DNA of 64,000 bases from Marinomonas sp. THO17 (lineage in GTDB: Bacteria; Pseudomonadota; Gammaproteobacteria; Pseudomonadales; Marinomonadaceae), in assembly GCF_040436405.1 (NCBI RefSeq), contig NZ_AP031575.1, positions 3,785,501-3,849,500 of the forward strand, given 5' to 3'. How positions within the stretch are numbered: the first letter of the stretch is position 1; each line of letters starts with the position of its first letter. Shown in pieces: positions 44,111 to 54,527 of the stretch. The notes under the pieces are model-generated. The model did no database searches and had not been told where the DNA came from. It saw only the letters and a program-made list of their open reading frames with translations. A program made the position numbers and the translations under genes.

Positions 44111-44746
44111 CTAACAAGAGGTTTTTTCTTTAAATTCACATAAGTCTTCAATGATGCAGGCGCCGCACTTTGGCTTGCGGGCAACGCAGATATAACGACC
44201 ATGCAAAATTAACCAATGGTGGGCGTCGAGTAGGAATTCTTTTGGGACAAGGCGCAGTAGCTTTTCTTCTACTTCTAAGACGTTTTTGCCCGGTGCAATT
44301 TTGGTTCGGTTTGAGACACGGAAAATATGCGTATCCACCGCCATGGCAATTTGACGAAAGGCGGTGTTTAACACCACATTGGCTGTTTTACGACCCACCC
44401 CAGGCAGCGCTTCGAGGGCTTCGCGAGTTTCAGGTACTTGGCTGTTATGTTGTTCCACCAGAATTCGACAGGTTTTTATGGCGTTTTCGGCTTTTGCGTT
44501 AAACAAGCCTATGGTCTTAATGTAATTCTTTAGACCATCAACCCCCAAAGCCAGCATGGATTCCGGCGTATTAGCGACAGGAAAGAGCTTACGAGTGGCT
44601 TTGTTGACACTGACATCAGTGGCTTGAGCAGAAAATAAAACAGCAATTAACAGCTCGAAAGGAGAGCTGTATTCTAATTCAGTGACAGGATTAGGATTTT
44701 CTGCTCGTAATCGAGAGAATATTTGCTGTCGTTTCTCTTTATTCAC
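44111..44746 (-). CDS. nth: Endonuclease III
   Basis: A 211-residue DNA glycosylase/AP lyase for oxidised pyrimidines. The helix-hairpin-helix reads LEALPGVGRKTANVVLNTAF, with the catalytic Lys in GRKTA and the Asp in VDTHIFRVSNR. The C-terminal Fe-S cluster motif is C-x6-C-x2-C-x5-C (CVARKPKCGACIIEDLC). Its position after rsxE matches the conserved rsxABCDGE-nth order of gammaproteobacteria. It begins 48 bp after rsxE, probably on the same transcript. Confidence 0.96.
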   Translation of the reverse strand: MNKEKRQQIFSRLRAENPNPVTELEYSSPFELLIAVLFSAQATDVSVNKATRKLFPVANTPESMLALGVDGLKNYIKTIGLFNAKAENAIKTCRILVEQHNSQVPETREALEALPGVGRKTANVVLNTAFRQIAMAVDTHIFRVSNRTKIAPGKNVLEVEEKLLRLVPKEFLLDAHHWLILHGRYICVARKPKCGACIIEDLCEFKEKTSC

Positions 44747-44794
44747 CTAATGACCCTTTCTTTGCGTTGATATGCTTGTGTTGAGTTCACTGAG

Positions 44795-45580
44795 TTATCC
44801 AGTCACACGCACACGTTTGGATTCTGCCGGGCCTGCTTTGGCTTTGGCAGCGGCAATGCGCTGCTTTTCTTTTTCATCAAAATAGTTTTTGCCAGCAATC
44901 AACAATCCCAAACCAATAAAAGCACCCGGTGGTAAAATAGCAAACAAGACATTAGGGTAATTTTGGAAAAGGGTGATTTTCCACTGCAATGCCATGTCGC
45001 CGAACAGCAAATGCATGTCTGAGAACAAGGTGCCTTGACCAATCAATTCGCGCATGGCACCCAAGGCCACCAGAATCACCATGAAGCCCAAGCCCATCAT
45101 AAAACCATCGATAGCTGAGGGCAAAATAGGGTTGCGGCTGGCAAAGGCGTCAGCACGTCCTAAGATGGCACAATTGGTCACAATCAGCGGGATAAAGATA
45201 CCGAGAATTTGATACAGCTCATAGGTATAAGCTTGCATGATGAGTTCTATGCAAGTAGTAAAAGAGGCAATGATCATCACGAATGCGGGTAAGCGAACGG
45301 CATCAGAAACATAATTACGAATGATGGAGACGGCGATATTGGAGCCGACTAAGACTACCAGAGTCGCAAGGCCAAGACCTAGGGCATTGACCACAGTACT
45401 GGTGACCGCCAACATAGGACACAAGCCAAGCAACTGTACTAAAGCCGGATTGTTTTTCCAAATGCCGTTGTAGATGATTTCGGCGTAATTGGCTTTCGTC
45501 TGACTCTGAGTTGCATCAGAGTCAGATTGAATGGGTTCTTGAACGTCGTCAGTGACGGCAGTTTGTGCGCTCATTTTCAT
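44795..45580 (-). CDS. rsxE: Rsx/Rnf electron transport complex subunit E
   Basis: A 261-residue inner-membrane protein with six predicted helices. It is longer than E. coli RsxE (231) because of a polar N-terminal extension of about 25 residues ([18 protein letters not shown]). Conserved parts are [19 protein letters not shown] and [17 protein letters not shown]. RsxE and RsxA form the inverted pair that binds an Fe-S cluster in the membrane. The last subunit gene of the operon, before nth. Confidence 0.94.
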   Translation of the reverse strand: MKMSAQTAVTDDVQEPIQSDSDATQSQTKANYAEIIYNGIWKNNPALVQLLGLCPMLAVTSTVVNALGLGLATLVVLVGSNIAVSIIRNYVSDAVRLPAFVMIIASFTTCIELIMQAYTYELYQILGIFIPLIVTNCAILGRADAFASRNPILPSAIDGFMMGLGFMVILVALGAMRELIGQGTLFSDMHLLFGDMALQWKITLFQNYPNVLFAILPPGAFIGLGLLIAGKNYFDEKEKQRIAAAKAKAGPAESKRVRVTG

Positions 45581-45589
45581 CGCCTTTTA

Positions 45590-46207
45590 CTAACGCGCTA
45601 ACAGCGCGTCCTTGTTTTGATCAAAATAAATTAATGTATTTTTCACCGCTCTGACCACGGCCCTTGGTGTAATGGTCGCGCCAGTGAATTGGTCAAAATC
45701 GCCACCGTCTTTTTTCACCGCCCAACCTGATAGCTCTGGATTGGTTAGGGATTTATTCGCAAAACTAAGAATCCATGGGGATTTTTTTAGATCTACTTTA
45801 TCGCCAAGGCCAGGTGTTTCTTTGTGGCTGATGACACGACTGCCTGTCACCACGCCATCACGATTGATGGCCACCAACATATCCAAGTTACCATTGTAGC
45901 CACGAGTAGCCGTGGTTTCGAAGATGATGCCTGTGACCTCGCCATCTTTTCTGGCGATATGAATTTTCGTGCCTGTTTCACTGCCTAACAAAGGGTTGGC
46001 TGGTAAAATAGCCGTGTCCATAGTGAGGTCATTATCGTATAAATCGGCAGGAAAAATGTCATTAAAGGCAGAAATTTGTGCGTCAAGAATGTTGTCTTTA
46101 ATGGTGTGATCTGTCAGTTGATGCGTCACGGCAATTAAGCCTGCGGTTAACACAGCATAAATGCCCAAACCAAGGCTATTACGTCGAATTGAAGATAGGA
46201 TGTCCAT
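45590..46207 (-). CDS. rsxG: Rsx/Rnf electron transport complex subunit G
   Basis: A 205-residue protein with one N-terminal membrane helix and a periplasmic FMN_bind domain. The flavinylation site is the Thr of FTGATITPRAVVRAV (S/T-G-A-T motif, about residue 177). The block ETPGLGDKVDL is also conserved. FMN is attached covalently by ApbE-type transferase, whose gene is not in the window. It starts directly after the rsxD stop. Confidence 0.95.
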   Translation of the reverse strand: MDILSSIRRNSLGLGIYAVLTAGLIAVTHQLTDHTIKDNILDAQISAFNDIFPADLYDNDLTMDTAILPANPLLGSETGTKIHIARKDGEVTGIIFETTATRGYNGNLDMLVAINRDGVVTGSRVISHKETPGLGDKVDLKKSPWILSFANKSLTNPELSGWAVKKDGGDFDQFTGATITPRAVVRAVKNTLIYFDQNKDALLAR

Positions 46208-47266
46208 TTATTTATCCTCGCCAATTTTCAGGCCTTTTTTGGCTTTATTGTGACCGTAACTTCGTGGTTGGGTGTAGTAATCAATGAGTGGTGCGGCGAA
46301 ATTCATTAAGAGTACACCAAATGCCACCCCATCTGGGTAACCGCCCCAAGTACGTATGATGTAGATGAGAACACCAATGCCGAAACCGTAAATCAGTTTG
46401 CCACGATTACTGGTGCAAGAAGACACAGGGTCAGTGGCAATGAAGAAGGCCCCAAACATGGCCGCTCCCGTTGCCAAATGAAACGCAGGAGAAGCAAAGT
46501 GGCTTGGGTCAATGACATAAAATACGCCAGCCAGAGCCAATAGACCGGATAAGAAAGCCACTGGTGTATGCCAAGTGATGATACGCAACCAGAGTAACGC
46601 CAAACCGCCGATCAGGTAAGCAAGATTGATCCACAGCCATGCATTGAGACTGGCGGTTTGCAAGGCTGGAATCGTGTTAAAGGCTGCTTCACTGTCGAGC
46701 AAATCCTTGTGTTTAAAGCCGTCTAAAGGGGTCGCCATGGTGTAGCCATCAATGCTGGGCAAATGATGGAAAATAGCTTGCAGGCTTTGTAAAAATGACA
46801 GGGTTTCACCTGAGGTCGTTAGGCTAGTGTGACCAAGCCATTGACTCATTGGCACAGGAAAAGACACCAGTACGATGGCGTAGCCAACCATAGCTGGGTT
46901 GAATGGGTTATTGCCCAGACCTCCATATAATTGTTTGGCGAAAATAATCGCAAAGCCAACAGCGGTGACAGTAACCCACCAAGGTACAACAGGAGGAAGG
47001 GCGATGCCCAATAATACCGCCGTCAATAAAGCGCTGTAATCTTTTAGAAAGAAGGCCACCGAGCGTTTGCGAATCAATAAAATCAGTGCTTCGCTGGCAA
47101 GGGCGGTTAAACAGGCAATGACAAGATTGATCAAGGTGCCAAAACCGAATAACCAAGTCTGCACTAGGATACCTGGCACGGTCGCCAAGATGACCATTTG
47201 CATCACCCAAGCAGTGCGATGTCCGGCACGTTGCGCATGGGGAGATGATATTCTCAATAATGCCAT
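46208..47266 (-). CDS. rsxD: Rsx/Rnf electron transport complex subunit D
   Basis: A 352-residue membrane protein with about nine helices. The covalent FMN site is the second Thr of DGYTMATPLDGF (TMAT, about residue 180). YGGLGNNPFNPAMVGYAIVL and AFFIATDPVSSCTSNRGKL are family marks. It forms the ion-channel part of the complex with RsxA and RsxE. The gene abuts rsxC and rsxG with no gap. Confidence 0.95.
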   Translation of the reverse strand: MALLRISSPHAQRAGHRTAWVMQMVILATVPGILVQTWLFGFGTLINLVIACLTALASEALILLIRKRSVAFFLKDYSALLTAVLLGIALPPVVPWWVTVTAVGFAIIFAKQLYGGLGNNPFNPAMVGYAIVLVSFPVPMSQWLGHTSLTTSGETLSFLQSLQAIFHHLPSIDGYTMATPLDGFKHKDLLDSEAAFNTIPALQTASLNAWLWINLAYLIGGLALLWLRIITWHTPVAFLSGLLALAGVFYVIDPSHFASPAFHLATGAAMFGAFFIATDPVSSCTSNRGKLIYGFGIGVLIYIIRTWGGYPDGVAFGVLLMNFAAPLIDYYTQPRSYGHNKAKKGLKIGEDK

Positions 47267-50200
47267 TTATTGACTCTCTTGCTGTTTCATTAATTGCTCA
47301 AGCAGATGTTCCGCTTGCATTTGCTTGTCTTTAAGTTGAGCGATTTCAATTTGTACCTGCTCAGCATTGTCAGGTTCTACGCCAAGCTTTTTCGCCAATT
47401 TATTAGCTTGTGCTTTGGCCAAGGCAACGGCAATTTTTTGCTGTTTAATTTGTTCCGCCAAACTGGCTTGAGGAGCTTCTTCACTCATCTGATCATTATT
47501 GCTTTGATCTTCTACTGCTCGATCAGAGGTTGAAGCCTGAGACGATTCCAGTTGTGCCAATTTTTGTTGAGCATCCAGAAGTTTTTGAGGCCATTCGGAT
47601 GCTTGGATGTCTGCTTCGTTCTTACCTTGCTCTTTCAATAAGGCAATGTTCTTCTCGGCCTTCTTGATACTGGCTTTGGCAATGGCAAGATCGACCTTGC
47701 GCTTTTTGTCTTCATCGACGCTCGTCGCAGTGGTCTGAGTTGCTTGAACTGGCGCAGTTTGAACAGACGTTGAAGCCTGAGCCGATTCCAGTTGTGCCAA
47801 TTTTTGTTGAGCATCCAGAAGTTTTTGAGGCCATTCGGATGCTTGGATGTCTGCTTCGCTCTTACCTTGTTCTTTCAATAGGGCAATGTTCTTTTCGGCC
47901 TTCTTGATACTGGCTTTGGCAATGGCAAGATCGACCTTGCGCTTTTTGTCATCGTCTGCCGTGTTGGCATTGTTTTCAGCCTTTTGGGCTGGTACTTTCG
48001 GTTGCGCACTTGGGTTCGCTAAGGCTTGTTCCAATTCGTCCGCTCTTTGTTGAGCTTCTTTGAATTGCTGACGCAAGGTTTCCAGCTCAGGTGCTTGCAG
48101 TTCTTCGGCCTTTTTAAGGGCTTTTTCCACTTTTTTCACGGCAGCTTTAGCAATGGCTGCGTCGATTTTGAGTTTTTTCAATTCGTCGCTGTTCACTGCC
48201 ACTTTGTCAGCACTGGTTGTGTCATTAGGATTAGTTGACTGAGTTGGCGCATCATTGCCAGCAGCGGCTTTGTCTAATTTTGCTTGAGCCGCTTGTTGCT
48301 GAGCTGCCAAATCCGCCACTTTTTGTTTTAAGTCAGCGTCATCTGGTGTTTCAGCCAATTGTTTTTGCGCTTTCTTTAGCTTTACGCCAGCGAGAGCAAG
48401 GTCGACTTTGGCTTTTTTTAATTCGTCACTGTTACCGCTTGGGGCAGCTTGTGGATTGACTTTAGCTGGTGCGGCACTTGTGGCTTGATCCAATTTGGCT
48501 TGAGCGGCTTGTTGTTGCGCTTGTAAGTCCGCTACTTTCTGCTTTAAGACTGCATCATCGGGTGTTTCGTCCAGTTGCTTTTGAGCCTTTTTCAGTTTCA
48601 CGCCAACCAAGGCCAGATCCACTTTGGCCTTTTTCAACTCATCGCTAGCATTGTCTTGTGGCGCAGGATTGGCTTTAACAACAGGCGCCGCCACGGCGAG
48701 TTTGGTCATTTGCGTTTCCAAGTCTTTGACTTGGTTTGCTTGGTCCGTCACTTGCAGTTGTAAACTGTTAATGTCTTCAAGGTGCTCACTTTCTTGTGCG
48801 CTGAGCAATTGTTTTTCAAGCTTTTTCAGCTTGGTTTTGGCAATAGCCAAATCGACTTTGAGTTTCTTCGCTTCGTCGTTTGCAGCAGGTGCAGAGCTCA
48901 TTGCTGCTTTTGGTGCAGCCTTGCTGGTGTCTTTGGCTGGAGCCGGTTTCTGACGAGCGAGACGCTTGGCTTCTTTCTCGGCTATTTCCGCTTCTTGACG
49001 GGCTTTGCGTGCTTCAAAGCGTTGTTTGGCAAGGTCGGCTTTTACCGCCGACTCGCGTGCTTCACGAATGGTACTCTTTGAGTGACGATAATACTGGACC
49101 AAGGGAATACTGCTTGGGCACACATAGGAGCAAGCGCCACATTCAATGCAGTCAAACAGATTGTGATGTTCGGCTTTTTCATGCTCTTGGCTTTTGCTGA
49201 ACCAAAGCAATTGCTGTGGCAGCAAGCTCACAGGACAGGCCTGTTCACACATACCACAACGAATACAAGCTTGCTCTGGCGCTGGTGGCGGTAATTCTTG
49301 TTGGGTGGCCGCCAAAATACAGTTGCTGGTTTTCACCACAGGCACTTGGGTGGAATCCAGAGTAAAGCCCATCATAGGGCCTCCCATGACCAAGCGGTGC
49401 AGCTTATTATCTTGAGACTCTGCGTATTCCAAGAGGTGTGATACTGGCGTGCCTAATAATACTTCGACGTTCTGTGGGGCATTGAGGGCATCGCCAGTTA
49501 AGGTCGTAAAACGAGAGATCAAGGGTTTACCAAGATAAATGGCATCGTGCACGGCCACACAGGTGCCAACGTTTTGGCACAAAATGCCAATGTCAGCTGG
49601 ATGCTGACCACTCGGTACTTCTTTGCCTGTGAGCAACTGAATTAGTTGTTTCTCACCGCCAGACGGGTATTTGGTTGGCACGACAGCAAGTTTGATGGTG
49701 CTGTTGCGTTCGTTTAACAAGTCATTCAATAACTTGATGGCCGTTGGCTTGTTGTCTTCAATGCCAATGACCACTTGGCTGGCATTGACCAGATGTTGTA
49801 ACACTTCGATACCTAGGATTAATTCCAAGGTGCGTTCACGAATCAACATGTCATCCGCTGTGATGTAAGGTTCGCACTCAGCGGCGTTAATAATGAAATG
49901 AGTCAGTGGTGATTTGTTGGCCCCTTGCAGTTTTACCTGTGTAGGAAAACCTGCTCCGCCCATGCCGACTATGCCTTTTTCGGAAAGGAAGGCCAATACA
50001 TCAGTACGATTTTGAAATTTCCAATCTACCAATGGCTCTAGTGCTTGCCATTCTTCCAAGCCATCTGGTTGCAGAATAATGCAAAGGTCACTTAACCCAG
50101 AAGGGTGCGCAATCAAACGTTCCTCAATGGCGGTGATGGTACCAGAGGTTGGAGCGTGTAAAAAACTGCTCAAAAAGCCATTGTTAATCGCAATAGTTTG

Positions 50201-50383
50201 ACCTTTTAAGACCTTATCACCGACCTTGACCAAAGGGCGTGAGCTTTGACCTATATGTTGTCCAAGGGGCAAAATAAGTTCTTTTGGTAAACTTGGACGC
50301 CCCAGTGGTAATTGCAGTGACTGGGCTTTATTTTCGGGGGGATGAATGCCGCCATGAAACGAAAAAATATCGAAGGTTTGCAT
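47267..50383 (-). CDS. rsxC: Rsx/Rnf electron transport complex subunit C, with long repeat tail
   Basis: A 1038-residue protein; the first ~460 residues are the conserved RnfC core. FMN/NADH-binding segments such as GMGGAGFPTQVKL and the two 4Fe-4S motifs CIRCGMCEQACPVSLLP and CIECGACSYVCPSSIP are seen. The remaining ~570 residues are lysine/alanine/glutamine-rich and predicted as helical coiled coil. They contain seven copies of a unit like KKxKVDLAIAKxxxKKxEK. E. coli RsxC (740 residues) also has an Ala/Lys-rich tail, but this one is much longer. Two tail units are near-identical at DNA level. The start overlaps the rsxB stop by 1 nt. Confidence 0.95.
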   Translation of the reverse strand: MQTFDIFSFHGGIHPPENKAQSLQLPLGRPSLPKELILPLGQHIGQSSRPLVKVGDKVLKGQTIAINNGFLSSFLHAPTSGTITAIEERLIAHPSGLSDLCIILQPDGLEEWQALEPLVDWKFQNRTDVLAFLSEKGIVGMGGAGFPTQVKLQGANKSPLTHFIINAAECEPYITADDMLIRERTLELILGIEVLQHLVNASQVVIGIEDNKPTAIKLLNDLLNERNSTIKLAVVPTKYPSGGEKQLIQLLTGKEVPSGQHPADIGILCQNVGTCVAVHDAIYLGKPLISRFTTLTGDALNAPQNVEVLLGTPVSHLLEYAESQDNKLHRLVMGGPMMGFTLDSTQVPVVKTSNCILAATQQELPPPAPEQACIRCGMCEQACPVSLLPQQLLWFSKSQEHEKAEHHNLFDCIECGACSYVCPSSIPLVQYYRHSKSTIREARESAVKADLAKQRFEARKARQEAEIAEKEAKRLARQKPAPAKDTSKAAPKAAMSSAPAANDEAKKLKVDLAIAKTKLKKLEKQLLSAQESEHLEDINSLQLQVTDQANQVKDLETQMTKLAVAAPVVKANPAPQDNASDELKKAKVDLALVGVKLKKAQKQLDETPDDAVLKQKVADLQAQQQAAQAKLDQATSAAPAKVNPQAAPSGNSDELKKAKVDLALAGVKLKKAQKQLAETPDDADLKQKVADLAAQQQAAQAKLDKAAAGNDAPTQSTNPNDTTSADKVAVNSDELKKLKIDAAIAKAAVKKVEKALKKAEELQAPELETLRQQFKEAQQRADELEQALANPSAQPKVPAQKAENNANTADDDKKRKVDLAIAKASIKKAEKNIALLKEQGKSEADIQASEWPQKLLDAQQKLAQLESAQASTSVQTAPVQATQTTATSVDEDKKRKVDLAIAKASIKKAEKNIALLKEQGKNEADIQASEWPQKLLDAQQKLAQLESSQASTSDRAVEDQSNNDQMSEEAPQASLAEQIKQQKIAVALAKAQANKLAKKLGVEPDNAEQVQIEIAQLKDKQMQAEHLLEQLMKQQESQ
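47526..47951 (-). repeat. Near-identical ~183-bp direct repeats inside rsxC
   Basis: The sequence at 47526-47708 recurs at 47769-47951, offset 243 bp, with only a few differences. A looser pair of repeats lies at about 48260-48420 and 48480-48640. They encode repeat units of the RsxC tail. Confidence 0.85.
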
Positions 50384-50979
50384 CAGTGCGCTGCCTCCGT
50401 CTGACGGTCGGTGGCAATAATATTCAATGAGGTGGCTGCAACACCTTGTGGCTTATCCCAAGACCAAGTTTTTGTGGTAACTCCCACTTCGACCATATCA
50501 ATACAATCTACCGGACAAGGTTCTACGCACAGGTCACAGCCTGTACATTCATCGGAAATCACTGTGTGCATTTGTTTTGCCGCCCCCAAAATAGCGTCCA
50601 CTGGGCAAGCTTGAATACACTTGGTACAGCCAATGCATTCGTCTTCACGAATCACCGCAACGCGCTTGGCACTTTCCGTACCGTGATCGCCATCTAATGG
50701 AATGGCTTCCACATCCAACAAGTCAGCAAGCGCTTGAATGGTTGCTTGACCACCCGGTGGGCAATGGTTGATGGCTTCACCATTAGCAATGGCTTCGGCG
50801 TAAGGGCGGCAGCCTGGGTGTCCACATTGACCACATTGGGTCTGAGGTAACAAGGCATCGATTTGATCAACAATAGGGTCGCCTTCCACATGGAAGCGTA
50901 CATTGGCGTAACCTAAGATGCCGCCAAATACTAAGGCGAGTAAGACTAGGATGCCGATGGCCAGTAAAACAGTCGTCAT
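50383..50979 (-). CDS. rsxB: Rsx/Rnf electron transport complex subunit B (ferredoxin)
   Basis: A 198-residue iron-sulfur protein with an N-terminal membrane helix. The first cluster motif is [20 protein letters not shown] (C-x2-C-x4-C, then a later Cys in NHCPPGG). Two ferredoxin clusters follow: [16 protein letters not shown] and [16 protein letters not shown]. RsxB passes electrons within the complex. The gene lies 10 bp after rsxA and overlaps rsxC by 1 nt. Confidence 0.96.
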   Translation of the reverse strand: MTTVLLAIGILVLLALVFGGILGYANVRFHVEGDPIVDQIDALLPQTQCGQCGHPGCRPYAEAIANGEAINHCPPGGQATIQALADLLDVEAIPLDGDHGTESAKRVAVIREDECIGCTKCIQACPVDAILGAAKQMHTVISDECTGCDLCVEPCPVDCIDMVEVGVTTKTWSWDKPQGVAATSLNIIATDRQTEAAH

Positions 50980-50989
50980 GAGTTGGCTC

Positions 50990-51571
50990 CTAAATCTGCA
51001 CTAGGGCGGTAAAGCCCATGAAAGCCAAGGCCATTAAACCTGCTGTGACCATACCGATAGCGGACCCTTTAAAGACCACAGGCACGTCGGCCACATTGAT
51101 GCGCTCACGCATGGCGGCAAATAGAACCAATACAAAAGAAAAGCCCACTGCAGCGCCAAAGCCGTAAAGAATGGATTCAACAAAGCCGTTTTGTTTGCTG
51201 ATGTTTTGCAGTGCTACACCTAATACCGCGCAGTTGGTGGTGATAAGAGGCAAGAAAATACCCAAGACGCGATACAATAAAGGGCTGGTTTTGTGTACCA
51301 CCATTTCAGTGAATTGCACCACCACGGCGATCACCAGAATAAAGGAAATGGTTTGCAGGTATTCCAAGCCAAAAGGCTGCAATATGTAGGTAAACGTCAA
51401 ATAACTACACAGACTGGATAGGGTCAAAACGAAGGTGGTAGCCATCGCCATGCCAATAGAGGTTTCCAGTTTGCCAGACACGCCCATAAAAGGGCAAAGT
51501 CCTAGAAACTGTACCAAGACAAAGTTGTTCACCAGAATGGTGCTGACCAGTATCAACAGATATTCTGTCAT
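50990..51571 (-). CDS. rsxA: Rsx/Rnf electron transport complex subunit A
   Basis: A 193-residue protein with six helices. It opens [20 protein letters not shown] and contains [20 protein letters not shown] and [17 protein letters not shown], all family standards; the Cys residues bind an intramembrane Fe-S cluster with RsxE. It is the first gene of the rsxABCDGE-nth operon, whose promoter lies in the 370-bp gap to metG. Confidence 0.96.
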   Translation of the reverse strand: MTEYLLILVSTILVNNFVLVQFLGLCPFMGVSGKLETSIGMAMATTFVLTLSSLCSYLTFTYILQPFGLEYLQTISFILVIAVVVQFTEMVVHKTSPLLYRVLGIFLPLITTNCAVLGVALQNISKQNGFVESILYGFGAAVGFSFVLVLFAAMRERINVADVPVVFKGSAIGMVTAGLMALAFMGFTALVQI

Positions 51572-51941
51572 CTCACGTCCAAATAATGGGTAAATTAAAC
51601 GAAATGCATTTTACTTTCCCGAGCACATCCTGCAAGGCTTGGGAAGGTGTGTTACTACTTTTAAAAAGATTGTTTTTAAAAGCGCTTTCTAAAAAGTAAT
51701 TTTCTTAAAAGTAATCTTTACACTGACTATGGTTACTATACCAATGGGCTTATAACTAACAAAGCTAAAAATCCAGTATATATAGTCTGATTTAGTATAT
51801 AGATAATAAGTTTCGTTTATATAATTTCGATTTATGTATCTCTAAAAATGCTATGGCTCAGCCTATTAAGAATTCTTCTCATTTAGGTTGAGCCATCACA
51901 TATTTATTCTATGGGTTCGTCGTCCACTAGAAGGACAACGC
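51572..51941. other. 370-bp intergenic region between rsxA and metG
   Basis: AT-rich. It holds the metG terminator hairpin near 51853 and, presumably, the rsx promoter near 51600-51720. TAAAAGTAATCTTT-like short repeats occur at 51690-51720. No gene was seen. Confidence 0.5.
51853..51896 (-). terminator. Rho-independent terminator after metG
   Basis: ATGGCTCAGCCT pairs with AGGTTGAGCCAT (one G-T or mismatch). On the minus strand it is followed by AGCATTTTTAG. It ends the metG transcript. Confidence 0.7.
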
Positions 51942-54005
51942 TTACATCACACGCTGGCCAGGTTTAGCCCCCGCATGAGGTTCTAGAAGATAAATTTCTT
52001 CACCACCTGGGCCTGCTGCTAATACCATGCCTTCGGACAAACCAAACTTCATTTTACGTGGCGCTAAGTTCGCCACCATGACGGTGAGTTTGCCTTCTAG
52101 ATCTTCTGGTTTGTAAGCCGATTTAATCCCAGAGAATACGGTGCGCGTTTCGCCGCCCAAGTCCAATGTGAGTTTTAACAACTTATTGGCTTTCTCTACA
52201 TGCTCGGCTTTGGCAATCAAAGCGATGCGTAAATCGACTTTAGCAAAATCGTCAAAGTTGATTTCTTCTGCAATCGGCTCTTTGCTCAATTCTGTTTCTG
52301 CTTGGCTATTGTCTTGGCTGTTCGAAGCCGCATCTTTTGCTGCTGCTTCGGCCGCGGCTTCCGTTTTACCTTCTTCGATCATGTCATCGATTTGTTTTTG
52401 CTCAATACGGCCCATCAAGGGTTTGAACTTATTCACCTTGCTACCAAACAACAGCTCGCTACGATTGTCCCACGTCAGCTCTTTGTTTAAGAAAGCTTCT
52501 GCGTCTGCCACCATGTTTGGCATTACCGGCTTCAAGTAGGTTGCCAAAATACTGAACAGATTCAGCGCAACGCTGCAGACTTCTTGAACCTTTGGCAGTG
52601 TTGCCTCGTCTTTTGCCAGCACCCAAGGGGCTTGATCAGCAATGTAGGTATTGGCAATGTCGGCCAAGCGCATGATTTCACGAATTGCCTTACCGTATTC
52701 ACGGCTTTCAAAATACTCAGCAATTAGGTCGCCCGCATCGATAAAAGATTGAATCATGTCATTTTCGCTAACGGTCGTGGCCAACTGGCCATCGAACTTT
52801 TTGCTGATGAAGCTAGCCGTACGGCTGGCGATGTTCACCACCTTACCTACTACGTCAGAATTCACCCGTTGGATGAAATCTTCCAGATTTAAATCAATAT
52901 CATCGACGCTGGCATTGAGTTTTGCAGCGAAGTAGTAACGCAAGTATTGTGGGTCTAAATGATTCAAGTAAGTACGTGCCTTGATAAAGGTGCCACGGGA
53001 CTTGGACATTTTAGTACCGTTTACAGTGACATAACCGTGAGCATTGACGCCGGTTGGCGTGCGGTAACCTGCACAATCCAGCATGGCTGGCCAGAACAGG
53101 GCGTGGAAGTTGATGATGTCTTTACCTATGAAGTGGTATAACTCAGCGTCCGAGTCCTTCTTCCAGTAGTCATCAAAGTGCAAGCCGTCAGTACGGTCAC
53201 ACAAATTTTTGAAACTGGCCATGTAACCGATTGGGGCATCCAACCAAACGTAGAAATACTTACCCGGCGCATCTGGAATTTCAAAGCCGAAGTAAGGGGC
53301 ATCGCGGCTGATGTCCCACTCTTGTAAACCTGAGTCTAACCATTCCGCGAGTTTGTTAGCGACTTGGTCTTGCAAGGTGCCGCTGCGCGTCCATTCACTA
53401 AGAAAAGCTTGGAAGTCGGGCAGTTTGAAAAAGTAATGTTCAGACTCTTTTTCAATCGGTGTGGCGCCCGAATACACAGAACGTGGGTTGATCATTTCCA
53501 TTGGTGTGTAGGTGGCGGCACAGACTTCACAGTTATCACCGTATTGGTCTTCGGCTTTACATTTTGGGCAAGTACCCTTGATGAAACGATCCGCTAGGAA
53601 CATTTCTTTTTCTGGGTCATAGGCTTGCACAATAGAACGCACCGCAATTTTGCCGTTATCACGCAAGGCTTTGTAGATGCTGGTGGAAATCTCACGGTTT
53701 TCTTCTGAATGGGTAGAGTGGTAATTGTCGTAACCAATCAAGAAGTCATTGAAGTCTTTCATGTGCTCTTGGCGCACGCCTTCAATTAATTCTTCAGAAG
53801 TGATGCCATTTTGCTCTGCCTTGATCATGATGGCAGTACCATGGGCATCATCGGCGCAAACTGCCGTACACAAGTGCCCACGCAACTTTTGAAAACGCAC
53901 CCAGATGTCGGTTTGGATGTGCTCCAGCATATGGCCTAAATGGATGGATCCATTTGCATAAGGAAGGGCGCTGGTGACGAGTATTTTACGTTGCGTTTGT
54001 GCCAT
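51942..54005 (-). CDS. metG: Methionyl-tRNA synthetase
   Basis: A 687-residue class I synthetase. The HIGH motif is [19 protein letters not shown] and the KMSKS loop is [16 protein letters not shown]. The zinc knuckle is [17 protein letters not shown]. The C-terminal tRNA-binding OB domain (about residues 585-687) opens [16 protein letters not shown], preceded by a helical, alanine-rich linker. ATG 54005 is chosen because the protein starts [16 protein letters not shown]; 44 upstream codons have no family similarity. It is divergent from apbC, as in E. coli, across a tandem-repeat region. Confidence 0.96.
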   Translation of the reverse strand: MAQTQRKILVTSALPYANGSIHLGHMLEHIQTDIWVRFQKLRGHLCTAVCADDAHGTAIMIKAEQNGITSEELIEGVRQEHMKDFNDFLIGYDNYHSTHSEENREISTSIYKALRDNGKIAVRSIVQAYDPEKEMFLADRFIKGTCPKCKAEDQYGDNCEVCAATYTPMEMINPRSVYSGATPIEKESEHYFFKLPDFQAFLSEWTRSGTLQDQVANKLAEWLDSGLQEWDISRDAPYFGFEIPDAPGKYFYVWLDAPIGYMASFKNLCDRTDGLHFDDYWKKDSDAELYHFIGKDIINFHALFWPAMLDCAGYRTPTGVNAHGYVTVNGTKMSKSRGTFIKARTYLNHLDPQYLRYYFAAKLNASVDDIDLNLEDFIQRVNSDVVGKVVNIASRTASFISKKFDGQLATTVSENDMIQSFIDAGDLIAEYFESREYGKAIREIMRLADIANTYIADQAPWVLAKDEATLPKVQEVCSVALNLFSILATYLKPVMPNMVADAEAFLNKELTWDNRSELLFGSKVNKFKPLMGRIEQKQIDDMIEEGKTEAAAEAAAKDAASNSQDNSQAETELSKEPIAEEINFDDFAKVDLRIALIAKAEHVEKANKLLKLTLDLGGETRTVFSGIKSAYKPEDLEGKLTVMVANLAPRKMKFGLSEGMVLAAGPGGEEIYLLEPHAGAKPGQRVM

Positions 54006-54150
54006 TTTTGATAAGCCTACTGGATTAAAAAAAGTCGAAAATTTTATCCGTATTCTTGTTAACGATGCGATTCTAGTGCATGTCAAAAATAGGGATAATC
54101 TATTAGAAGGCGACATTATAAGTCGCCACTTATTCAATGCAAGTTAAGTG

Positions 54151-54470
54151 CAAGTCTCAGCCTTGTTTTTCCGCAATATTAAGTCGCTCCTTCTTATTGC
54201 GTACAAGTTGAGTGCAAGTCTTAGTCTTGTTTTTCTGCGATAAAAGCCGCCACTTGATATAGGTTGCCCCTTGTTCTGTGCAAGTCTCAGCCTTGCTTTT
54301 CTGCGATATAAGTCGCCACTTGATATAGGTTGCCCCTTCTTATTGCGTACAAGTTCAGTGCAAGTCTCAGCCTTGCTTTTCTGCGATATAAGTCGCCACT
54401 TGATATAGGTTGCCACTTCTTATTGCGTACAAGTTCAGTTCAAGTCTCAGCCTTGCTTTTCTGCAATTTG
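54151..54470 (+). repeat. About 80-bp tandem repeat between metG and apbC
   Basis: Five units begin CAAGTCTCAGCCTTG at 54151, 54215, 54281, 54361 and 54441. The unit lengths are 64, 66, 80 and 80 bp, with the last unit cut short. The two central units are almost identical over 80 bp. They fill most of the 522-bp divergent gap and have no unique spacers. A 90-residue minus-strand ORF results only from the repetition. Confidence 0.92.
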
Positions 54471-54527
54471 CCCCCACATTGGCAACAACTTCATTATTAT
54501 TCTCGCTGCTTGCTTAGAGGAAGCTAT

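Noticed and set aside
47294..49868. Many plus-strand ORFs opposite rsxC
   Set aside because: They are shadows of the biased rsxC coding sequence (rich in K/A/Q), without ribosome binding sites or family features.
54144..54416. A 90-residue minus-strand ORF between metG and apbC
   Set aside because: It is a translation of the 80-bp tandem repeat, with repeated low-complexity peptides and no start site of quality.
54151..54470. CRISPR array in the metG-apbC gap
   Set aside because: The 80-bp units abut one another with no unique spacers and no cas genes are present.
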